A stretch of DNA of 64,000 nucleotides, taken from contig QYAI01000156.1 of assembly GCA_003988855.1 (NCBI GenBank), positions 29,560 through 93,559 of the forward strand. The letters are read 5' to 3'. How positions within the stretch are numbered: position 1 is the first letter of the stretch; every line of letters begins with the position of its first letter. Of this stretch, positions 10,928 to 20,121 are shown piece by piece. Origin of the DNA: Arachnopeziza araneosa (taxonomy: Eukaryota; Ascomycota; Leotiomycetes; Helotiales; Arachnopezizaceae). The position numbers were made by a program, and so were the translations under genes. Below the pieces are notes generated by a model. That model had not been told where the DNA came from. It ran no database searches and saw nothing but the letters and a program-made list of their open reading frames with translations.

Positions 10928-11930
10928 CTACGAAAACTTGGGTTCCCACACTACTTCATCGTCCTGGGGATAGATATCTGACGGCGCCAGAGCCCTACTC
11001 CTAATCCTGATCTTCCTTGTCCAAATCCCCACTCCAACTAATATGCCCACTACGATGATTTCGGCGGCGACAACCATGACAATCTCGGCTACGACGCTGG
11101 TTTTGAACTTCGAGGGTGGGAGGAAGACGGTTAAGGCGGCGTAGATGAAACGGAGTGTGAGGGGAGGGAGGGTTGCTATTACGGCGTGGAGAAGCTGGTG
11201 GAATGTTAGTTAGGAAATGGCGAGAGGGAGAATGATCGGCCTCCACGGCAGTGGCCAGCGGAGCGTCTTGCACGTAACCGGATATATAGAAAAAGGGTTG
11301 ATTTGTATGACGCTCCGCTGGCCCTCCGGAGGCCACTGCCGTGGAGGCGTCTTTTGCAGGAGAAGAAAAAGAAAGAAAGAGGCTTACCCTTGACCCATCA
11401 CCATGTCCCGGCGCCTCCATATAATTCTCCTCTACACTAACATCGAAGCTCGCAAACACCCAGCTACATAGCATACACCCACAGATCAAAACGCCGGCGA
11501 TGCCGATCTTCATGAATCCATTGGATACGCCAATGACGGGGCTATCAGGGAGCTGCAGAAATCCGATGATGAGGAGCAGAATCGAGACGAGCACGCAAGC
11601 ATGGTAGGAGGCCATCTTGATGTATTCCAATTTTCTGGGCATGCCGGGATCGCGCGCGGTACGACATTCGTGGAGGAGACCTGCGATGGAAAGAAGGATC
11701 GGGGCGAGAGCGACATTGTTGAGGAGGAGAGAGATGGAGGTGAGTTCATGGGAGGTGTTGAGGCCCGGGAATTGAACGACAGAGCTGGCGATGCGGATGG
11801 AGCAGAAGACGAAGAGGTAGAGCCATCCCAGACGGCCGGAAGCACCGTGTTTCCAGGCGCAGTAAAAGATGGGCGGGATGAGGAGGGTGTAGATGGTCAA
11901 GGTGAAGATGGCGAGGGCCGAGTTGGACAT
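10928..11930 (-). CDS. seven-helix fungal membrane protein (DUF7702-like)
   Basis: Exons 11388-11930 and 10928-11194 (intron 193 bp, GTAAGC...CACCAG) give 269 residues. It starts MSNSALAIFTLTIYTLLIPP and shows about seven hydrophobic segments: near 5-24, 33-50, 66-88, 106-124, 137-160 in exon 1, and near 190-205 and 213-238 in exon 2 (TSVVAEIVMVVAAEIIVVGILVGVGIW). The motif LGWLYLFVFCSIRIASS resembles the fungal integral membrane family annotated as DUF7702. It is predicted to be a polytopic membrane protein; its function is unknown. The short C-terminal tail (DIYPQDDEVVW) is acidic. Reading through the intron would give another C-terminus, but the spliced one restores two helices, so I prefer it. 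The intron holds an unusual hairpin, listed separately. Confidence 0.75.
11239..11348. repeat. inverted-repeat hairpin inside an intron
   Basis: The left arm at 11239-11267 pairs with 11309-11348. The right arm carries an 11-base insertion, so there are two paired blocks (17-18 bp GCCTCCACGGCAGTGGCC, then 11-15 bp ending in GGAGCGTC). The spacer is about 40 bases and AT-rich. The arms are much more GC-rich than the spacer. The whole element lies within the single intron (11195-11387) of the membrane protein gene. Confidence 0.85.
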
Positions 11931-12078
11931 GTTATATATATTTGCTCTATGGATAAGAGGTGGTGATGTAGGTAGGTAGGGTCTTCGGACCGGGAGAAGA
12001 GAATTAATCTCGAGAGATGTTGATGGGATATGGGAGAATGCGAGATGAGATGAAGCGAGGCGGGAAGTCGGGAAGAGA

Positions 12079-12114
12079 GGTAGGGAGGGAGGGAGGGAGG
12101 GAGGGAGAGAAAGA
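12079..12114. repeat. GGGA tetranucleotide microsatellite
   Basis: About six GGAG/GGGA units in a row, imperfect at both ends, upstream of the membrane-protein gene. Confidence 0.8.
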
Positions 12115-12504
12115 GAGGGCAGGAGTATGTATGGTAAGTAAAGTAATAACAGCGTCGTCGATACTTGTCTGTCCTTTCACCAGCTTGCTTGACCGACGGA
12201 CCCCTTTGCGGGAATAGATTAAGAGGGAGGAGCGGGGGGAGAGGGGAGAGGAGAAAGGAGAGAGGAGAGTGTGGCTCACTCGCTCGTCTTGGGGGGCGTG
12301 ACTGCATTTCCTGAAGCAGATGGAGTGTCTCCTCACCTCAGCTGAGTGGTGGTGAATTGGTGGTAGCAGCGGCAGAGGCCAAAAGCTTGGAAGCGATGCG
12401 GTCGCTGTTGTCAGTCGTGCCGTGTTGGGACGAGAAAAGTCTGGGGTATGCGCTGTGACGGTAGCTTTGGACGGGAAGTGTATAAAAGTACCCAGAGGAC
12501 AGAG

Positions 12505-12553
12505 AAGAGGATAGGATAGGATAGGACAGGACAGGATAGGACAGGACGAGACG
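12505..12553. repeat. GATAG/GACAG pentanucleotide tandem repeat
   Basis: About nine 5-base units alternating between GATAG, GACAG and GACGA. The T/C differences between units look like drift in an older array. Confidence 0.75.
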
Positions 12554-12626
12554 AGAATGATGGTTAGCCTCAACTACCGTAGGTATCGTCGCTCTTCTCC
12601 TACAGTAACCCTAATGCCAATATTCC

Positions 12627-12659
12627 CCCTCTCTCCCTCTCTCTCTCCCTCTCTCTCCC

Positions 12660-12690
<31 letters not shown>

Positions 12691-12709
12691 CCCTCTCTCC
12701 CTCCCTCTC
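12627..12709. repeat. CT-rich microsatellite
   Basis: An interrupted (CT)n tract of about 80 bases with CCCT interruptions. It is likely to be length-variable. Confidence 0.9.
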
Positions 12710-14267
12710 ATCATCATCAACAATCTCACTGCATCGTACAGTGCCACCACCACCACCAACCCATCATGATTGTGCAGCCCCGTACATGCACTCACTCATC
12801 TTTCGACCACGCTCCTGCTCTCCAACCAACCCAAACCCTTCCCCCAAGAAATGAGGGGAGCCAAAAATCCTGGGGTAAGCCTTGGTAACCAACCAACCAG
12901 CGCCCTCCCAGCCACTCCACTCTTGCCCACCCACCGAACACCCGAATGCGACTAGGATGAGCACCCTCCTTCCTCCTTCCTCCTTCCTTCTCTCTTCTCC
13001 GTCCCCCTAATCCAATCCTTCCGTGATCAGGTGTTGACCACGCACGACGGGATAGGATGGCCATGCGATCTACCGTAGCGTCGCATCCACGCGACCCAAG
13101 AAACACATTTCCTCCGTCTCCTCCTGCCCCCCTTTCTCCTCATCTGAAGCGTCGTTCCATTGCATGTGGATGCATGTGGACACGAGGAGGAATGAAGCTA
13201 TTCACATGAGTTCGGCACCACCAACTCGGTTGCGGGGAGATGCTCATGGAAAAAAAAATTATAAAAATTACATAAGCAGGATCACATGACGGGAGGTTAA
13301 ACCGTAAGAATGGGACAGCACCGTCGCGGAGCATGTAAAATCTCAACTCAAACTCCGGCGTAACATACTAAGACGAGAACGATAAATGTTTTAGGATAAT
13401 CACAAATTTCAACAACCAAATGAGACGCTTGAAGTGACAAGTCCGAGGAACATTGCTAAACGATGCTAATATAAAAGTAAGGACTCTGCAGAGGAACAGT
13501 TATAAAATGAGATGCTAATGAGATGCTAATGAGAAAGAGACGCTAAATTCAAGAGCAATTGTCTTGCTAGAACTCGCATCCAACACCTTAAGTCTCTTCC
13601 TCTTAAGATTTTCAAGCCGTCCAAGGACGAGATGTTGTAAATCTTAGTTAGGTCGTTTGTCTGCACAAAGAGCGACAAGAATAACTTTGAAGCTCTCGAT
13701 TTTCCCCAGATTCGAGTAGCTCCAACACGTTCCGCAATAACGTGAATCCTGCTATCCCCAAGTTCAGATTTGCAATTATTCTCCGAGGATTCGACGCGTG
13801 GTAAGAGATAAGAAGGGAGAACAACAGATACTCACATGATAATAGTCACATGACAGACACCTGCAGCGTGCTAGTCCGAAAAGGGCTAGCAGAGCATCGT
13901 GCTAACCATTTTCGGTACGCATTCGCATCCAGTAGGCTGTTGGAACAAGCATCTCGTCAGGCACGGAGGGGAGGAATGGAGAATGTGACATGGATTGAGC
14001 ATGGTTGATCAATCGGCGGTGGGGTGTCGTAATCTTTATTTGCGTTGATTTGAAATGGTCTGAGTGCAGATGATAAAGGGAAGAAGTGGATCCGAAATCT
14101 GAGATATATATACACAAAGATGGCTTTCTACTTGGTCTCGTACTTGCTATTGAACGCGCCTCGATATTAGAGATTTTGGATAAACTCCATGTTTACCTTT
14201 TAAATCTTAATCTTTGAATCTTCCTTTTCTTCTCAATCCAAACATCAACAATCAACAATCAACAATC

Positions 14268-15806
14268 ATGGCAAACATCGTAGGCACAGCTGTAAAAGGT
14301 ATTGCAGGGGGCATTGGCCTCGTCTCTGAATCCATCCACGCCCACAAAGAGAAGAAACGCCTTGCAGCAATCCCCGTCGGAGAGGGCTCCCTACAATCCT
14401 CATCCCCTCCTCCCTACTCAGAACTTCAACCCAACACGGAAGACGAAGCACAATGGGCTCTCGACGACGCACAATCCACTCTCATCACCAAATCATCTCG
14501 AGATGATAGTCAGGAGGAAATAGCGAAATCCAAGAACATAATCGAGATGATTGCTATTTTCATCCTCCAACACCCCCTCACTCAACCCATCACTCCCCTC
14601 GCCCTCCCCGTCATCCTCCCTCAACGGAGGCCACAAAATCGCTCTCGCGGCTTCATCCGCGCCTACGCTCCACTCTTAGCATCCTCCGATATCTCCGAAT
14701 CCTGCTTTGGAGAATACCTCGATCTCTTTGACCGGGCATCGGTGGCGTCTCCCTGGCTAAACGCCATCAACCTCGCGGGCTTAGCATTCTCCTTCCTCCC
14801 GTCAGGAATATCAATAGCCATCTCAATAGCCATAAGTTTATCTGTGAAAGTAGCCATGGAGATACAGGGACGAGGACGAACCAGCACATTCTTAGATCGG
14901 ATCAACGATGAGTTTTTCAAGCCAAGGAGACTGTTTTGTCTCATCATGACGTGGAATCCAGAGTCTGCGGACGCGAATACAAGTGTGGATGTAACGAATG
15001 CGGTGGAAAATACGGATATTCATACTGATTCAGGACTTCAAAATATCAGGAATAAATATCGATCGTCAGATGGGAATACCTTTGGGGATCTCTCGGAGTT
15101 GGAAGTTGCTCCACTTATCTTTCCAGGTCTAGATTCGCTAGGCGAGAATGATACCGAGGAAGCTAAGGGGTTCAAAGAGAATCTCAAGTCAACCCATCGC
15201 TTTGTGGATGACTATTGGGACAAGAGATCTAGAGCTCAGTATATGGCCCAACATCCTGATAGTGTTTTGAGTCAGGGACAACAGAAGGAGATATTCCATT
15301 CGAGATATGCGGATCCGAATAATCCTGCTAGTAGTGGGAATTTGATCTCACTTCTAAGTGGAGGACATATCAACCCCCCTTCCAGATTCGCTTCTAGGAG
15401 GAGGCTTGGAGGCGGGTTCGATAGATTTGATCGATTTGGCCGCAGTGGTGATACGTACGGTGGTGGATATAGTAGATGGGATGCCATTGAGCAACGACGA
15501 GGCATCGGCTCTGGAAGAGGTGGTCTCGAAGGACTTGCTGATAAATTCGGTTGGCAATCTCATCCGGAGAATTATTCGCAAACACATACACCAGAGCAGA
15601 TTCGATTAAATCAGGAAAGAATGGGTTTAAACTCGAGATCGAACCAGCGAGGGATTGCCCTTCCGTTTTTGAAGAATGGAGTCAAAAAGTTGTTTGGAAA
15701 GAATGTGTTGTATATGATGATTGTTCGTCTTCCTTCGGATGAAGAATTGGCTAGTGCAACTGCACAGTTCGAAGCTGCTGAGGCGGAAGCGAGGAAATAT
15801 CTTTGA
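14268..15806 (+). CDS. conserved fungal protein of unknown function
   Basis: 512 residues, no intron. The start at 14268 follows ACAATC and gives MANIVGTAVKGIAGGIGLVSE; an upstream in-frame Met at 14214 lies in the leader and is less likely. Seen: a short Gly-rich amphipathic N-terminus, SPPPYSELQP (PPPY-like motif), a central hydrophobic block PWLNAINLAGLAFSFLPSGI with alternating Ile/Ala/Ser behind it, then FLDRINDEFFKPRRLFCLIMTWNPES, which I associate with a widespread fungal family without a known role. A Gly/Arg-rich segment (RRRLGGGFDRFDRFGRSGD) follows. The C-terminus, VLYMMIVRLPSDEELASATAQ, is also family-like. The protein may associate with membranes through the central block (inference). 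The stop lies only 54 bases from the stop of the converging regulator gene. Confidence 0.8.
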   Translation: MANIVGTAVKGIAGGIGLVSESIHAHKEKKRLAAIPVGEGSLQSSSPPPYSELQPNTEDEAQWALDDAQSTLITKSSRDDSQEEIAKSKNIIEMIAIFILQHPLTQPITPLALPVILPQRRPQNRSRGFIRAYAPLLASSDISESCFGEYLDLFDRASVASPWLNAINLAGLAFSFLPSGISIAISIAISLSVKVAMEIQGRGRTSTFLDRINDEFFKPRRLFCLIMTWNPESADANTSVDVTNAVENTDIHTDSGLQNIRNKYRSSDGNTFGDLSELEVAPLIFPGLDSLGENDTEEAKGFKENLKSTHRFVDDYWDKRSRAQYMAQHPDSVLSQGQQKEIFHSRYADPNNPASSGNLISLLSGGHINPPSRFASRRRLGGGFDRFDRFGRSGDTYGGGYSRWDAIEQRRGIGSGRGGLEGLADKFGWQSHPENYSQTHTPEQIRLNQERMGLNSRSNQRGIALPFLKNGVKKLFGKNVLYMMIVRLPSDEELASATAQFEAAEAEARKYL

Positions 15807-15860
15807 TCATTTGGTTAATATACTTATATAAGGAGGGTGGCCTTCAGATATATAATGAAT

Positions 15861-17930
15861 TTATGGGTCGTCTTTCCATCCCCAAGCTTCTTTCATCTGT
15901 CTCTGCACTGCTGCTGTCGGTCTCGCATGATCCGTTTGTGTCCTGATTAACACATCCAACAACGCTTCTTGTTCTATTCTTTCGGTAAATCGATCCCCAC
16001 AGATTGCAATTCCCATGCTGGCAGTGAACATTCCAGGTGGTGTCCAACGATTACCTATCGCAATTCCACACAATTCGAGCAACAAGGGTTTGATCTCCTT
16101 CTCCATTGCTCGAACGGCAACTCGCGCTGCACCTCCTATTTTTGGAATTCTCGGATCAAATATAAAAAGCAATATCTGTGCTAGTTTGTGATGTTCTACG
16201 CCGATGATATGGCACGCATGGCTATGCCACACTTCTGGGAAAACCTCTCCTTTGCTATTATCGGGATCTCGCCAGTATATCGGCGTAAATGAAGACGGTT
16301 TACATTGTCGCCATTGCTCCGATCGCTCCTTGAGTTCCCACCATTTCGAGCTACCAGTTTCGGCAGGCCCGAAGCAATAGTTTATCACGTCAGCGCAATG
16401 GACCACCGCACGGTTAGCCCATTCAAAATCCGAAGCAGGAGAAACGGAGCGGTCGATCAAGGAATGCGAAAGATCAAGAGAGACAGGAACATGTTTGATT
16501 GTTGCAACATATATTTCTTGGCGGAGGCCAACCCAGAATGCTGCAGCCCAAAGACCAGGACATGGAGACGGGGATTGTATATGAGGCACAGAAAGTGAAG
16601 TAGATACGAAGACAGTTATACCTAACATATGAGATTCGAGATCTGTTTCCAGTAGATCAATTTCTTCCAAGACTCGAAGAATTATCGTTGCAGCAAAGAG
16701 GGTTTCATCTGCCACCGTTGCCGAGTTGGAGAGCAGGGGTATGAGGTGCTTTAGGCATTCCTGATGGTATCTATTTGAGGCAAAGGTATCGTATCTCCCG
16801 ACGATGCTGAGGTGCCGTGCGGAGAGGGCGTAGATCGCATTGAGGAGAATAGGGCACGTTCCTGCTCGTTGTGGGACTTCGACTTGAAAGTGTTGCATCG
16901 GATCGCAAAGATCGAGCTATTTCTTCAATCAGATAGGCGACTATATAGAGAGGTACATACCCATATAGCTAAGTTCTGGACGTAATGGCGAAGGAGGAGT
17001 GCTTCGGCGGGATCGGTAAGAGGCCATATTGAACGATCGAGGTAGATTTTGGGGTTGGATTCAGTTTGTAAAGGTTCATCGAAGATAGAAGTATCTTCAG
17101 CGTACGATATACTTTCAGTATATGTTGGTAGTGTGACTAACTCACTGTCGCTTAGAACTTTCGAAGTTGATGGGACTGGTGATGGCAGCTGCGAAACTGC
17201 AAAATCAAGCTGCAATACTCCAGGTATCTGGGGAAGACTTCCATTTCGTTCGCGGCCTAGGGAAGTGGTTTGATCGTTGATGATAACAGCTCCATTATGA
17301 TTTTTGGTTTTCTCTGACTTTGATCCAGCACGGGGTTGGAATGGAGAGAGCGAAGAAAGGTCTTGGAGACTTTGAGGAGTGGAGGTGGAAAATGACGAAG
17401 GCGTTTCAGTCTCTGATTGAAATTGTGGGTTTTCGGAGTCCGAATCATCGTGGTCGACCGCAATCTTCTCCGTTTCATCCTCCCAAGTTACTGGGTAGTA
17501 TGTTGTTAGCTCGAAATCTTGAGGAAACCCAAACATGATTTCTAGAACGCCTTCAAGATTAACATGACGGCGAGAAATTGGACTCACACTCGGTCGGGGT
17601 TTTGAGCCATTTCTGGGTTTTCCCAAATTTCTCTGTGATCTCATGAGCGATGAGCTGGCTTGCATATGAGACAGCTTTCATACGTTTGTAATTTCGATAT
17701 GGATACCCTCTTGTACATTCTCTGTCGAAATCTTTACATCGGCCACAGACCGGAGTGACTTGATCACCTGGTACTCATGTCAAACTCATCTCTTATAGAG
17801 AAGAGACAACTTACACTTCAAGTGTCGAACACGACAAGCTTGACTGAACCAGTGGTTAGCAATTCCTTCGTCCAACCAGGCGTCAGGGAAAGGAAGCAAC
17901 TCACCAGCCAGCACGGGCCCTGGCAGTCAT
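15861..17930 (-). CDS. Zn2Cys6 transcription factor with Fungal_trans_2-type C-terminus
   Basis: Five exons fit in phase: 17905-17930, 17815-17843, 17588-17767, 16961-17490 and 15861-16916, giving 606 residues. The first two exons are only 26 and 29 bases, and the cluster is spread over exons 1-3: MTARARAGC9, QAC12, RVRHLKC19, DQVTPVC26, GRC29, KDFDREC36 (CX2CX6CX6CX2CX6C). The conserved block PLTDPAEALLLRHYVQNLAIW joins LDLCDPMQHFQVEVPQRAG, then LLNAIYALSARHLS, the hallmark of the Fungal_trans_2 family of C6 regulators. Intron 3 (17491-17587) has a CTAAC branch site 17 bases before its CAG, and splicing there gives WLKTPTELTWEDETE, as in relatives. The middle is Ser/Pro-rich. It should be a nuclear regulator; its targets are unknown. 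Confidence 0.88.
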
Positions 17931-18801
17931 CTCAGGAGCTTCTCACTCCGCTAAGGAGATTGCTGTCAATGAAAATACAACGGCATGATTTGAGAGAGAA
18001 TGATGCTGCTGTGGATATAAGGAAGATTTCCCCATCTGATTGCGTAGAAGTGCTTCCCCGACATGTAAGTTGAGTCAGGGGAGGATGTTGGGAAACAAGT
18101 GTCGGGTGTTTTGGGAAATTTTCGGCGTCATTTGACCCATAGGAAACTCATCCGAGCGCCAAGGGGCCGTCAAATGCCGGAGGGGTCGATATTTACCCCG
18201 CCACATAATGACAATGTTAAGCAAGACGTATTGATAGAAGTCAAAAGAGTTCATGATGCTCTATGATTAGAATTATTGGTGGCTGTTCTGATCGCCAACA
18301 TATAGTACATGCGTGCAGACGTAGCAGTACAGTTCTCCAGATTTCAACTTCCCAAGCAAAGTCCTCTATTACGACCAGAGGAAGACTCGAAGTTGTAAGT
18401 CTTCTCCAAATCATATACTTTTCTTCTTATTTTTCTAAGCCATTTTGCAGCCATGCACTTGAGCCTCCAAAGTCACCCGTGAAAGAGTAACATCCGACCA
18501 CTAAGAAACTTCCTAGACTGTTCTTCACAGAATGTTAATATAGAGTCGTTGTTCGATCTAATATAACATCATGAGTCTCGTTACATCTTGGTTTCGTTGG
18601 AGTAATTTGGTTCTGCATAGATGGTGGCTAATGATAAGCATGACTCGCACAACGATTCTGGTGATTAATCAGCAATTCATGAATTCGTCTCTCGTTCCTG
18701 AGGCTTAGTAGGATTTCGCTTTCGACCCGGTTTTCCGTAGCCATCTCTCAAACTGACTTTGTCAACTCCTTCAAAACTCTCTCTAATGATTCGATCAATA
18801 T
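17931..18801. other. intergenic, promoter of the regulator
   Basis: No supported gene. Frames at 17777-18073 and 18263-18490 overlap the first exons of the regulator or lack family resemblance. Confidence 0.5.
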
Positions 18802-20121
18802 TCATCCAGGCATTTCGTAGCGTTCAGGATCAGACTTCACGAGATCATTTTGAGAATGATATCCAGATTTTGCCACATCATTCTGATAATCATTCTCGAA
18901 GGATCTCCCCTCTCCCATCTCATGTCTTCCAGTATCTTGCATTTCCACGAGACCTGTGTTCCCCAACTCGTACTTCATGCCACTATCTGCCTCGTAAGTC
19001 GCACTTGCGTCCTTCGCAGCATTCCTCCGTCGGCGCCAGAAGATAAGACCACCAAGGATAGTTGCAATAACGGCAATTGCAATCGCTATTCCAATCCCTA
19101 TCCCAATTTTGGCTCCGGGAGAGCCACCAGAGGAGGCACCGGATTGAGATGGTGTTGATGGGTTGTTCTCAGAATCCGAAGTCGACGGTCGAGGACTGGT
19201 TGAAGTAGTCTCGGTTTGGGATCCGATAACAAGAAGTGTGGTAGAGCCTGTGGATGTTGGATTTGGGCTTGAGGTTGGGTCAAAAGTGGACAAAGAATTA
19301 GACTGAGCCGACGTCGCCGAGTTAGCGCTAGATGTCGATAGAGAGGGAGAGTTTGAAGAGCTTGAAGAGCTTGGACTTGATGTGGTAGAACTCGGGGTCA
19401 CTGCTGGAGAATCAGGGGGAGGAGAAGAAGAAGAAGGAGCTGATATTTTCGTTGTTGTCACACCTGGTCCAGCATTTGCAGCAAATACTGTTAGGACTTG
19501 ACTTTGCGAGAGGCCGAGGGTCGCGCCGGGTGTGGAACAGCCTACTCCGCCTCCGTTTCCTGACATTGGAAGTTGTGTGTAACATATCCAATCTTCTTGA
19601 CAGCAGAAACCAATATCACTGTCAGAACCGCAAAGCTGCCAGCTTGGATCGGCACACTATTTCTGTTAGCCTACAGTGTTACGAATGAGAGCTTGGTGCG
19701 TCTAACCTTCGGCGCGGCGGCGACTTCTGAGACACAGCTATTTTCTATCACATGAAAGGTCAGTTTAACATCCCAGTTTTGTGTACAGTTCTTCAAAATT
19801 ATAAGTTATCAGGGTAGAAGCGTGTCACTGTGACTCACCATCCGGGCAACAAAACGATCCAGTCGAAACCTTCTGATAGGTTTGACCGCTGCCACAACAA
19901 TTCTGCTCGAATGTAATTTGGCCTGTTACACTTCCTGAAGGGCATTCACCAGGCGTCCGCATAGGGATGCCGCCATTATAACTGAAATCGGTAGATTGAG
20001 TGGACCTTTGGATCACAGAAAAGAACAAAGAGATAAACCATAATTTCCTGGTCATCGCCGCTGATTGCGCCACCATGGCAATAAGAATGACGGCGATACG
20101 GAACAACAATCTTCGGATCAC
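18802..20121 (-). CDS. Cys-rich, Ser/Thr-rich single-pass surface protein
   Basis: Exons 19839-20121, 19707-19744 and 18802-19656 join in phase to 391 residues (369 if translation starts at the Met at 20055). Introns: 19745-19838 (GTGAGT...GATAG) and 19657-19706 (GTTAGA...AATAG). Order: N-terminal signal peptide; a Cys-rich outer part with two CC pairs (QNCCGSG, GSFCCPDG), NSCVSEV, CADPSWQLCGSDSDIGFCCQEDW; a long Ser/Thr/Pro mucin-like stalk; a membrane helix at about 291-314 (IGIGIGIAIAIAVIATILGG); a basic stop-transfer RRRR; and an acidic, Tyr-containing cytoplasmic tail. The layout matches fungal stalked plasma-membrane proteins such as Wsc/Mid2-type sensors, but no WSC domain is visible, so a sensor role is only a suggestion. 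Confidence 0.75.

Larger units (their letters stand above)
11931..14267. other. long intergenic region with simple repeats
   Basis: 2.3 kb between divergent start codons. The left third is purine-rich on the + strand (a CT-rich promoter for the minus-strand membrane gene) and holds three simple-sequence tracts, listed separately. Around 13498-13536 a short unit, GAGATGCTAAT, is repeated. The many short frames are low-complexity and not credible. The right 250 bases are the promoter of the next gene; its leader ends in three copies of ATCAACA. Confidence 0.5.

Noticed and set aside
12004..12573. 189-codon minus-strand frame rich in Ser, Pro and Leu
   Set aside because: Translation of CT-rich promoter sequence and microsatellites; low complexity only.
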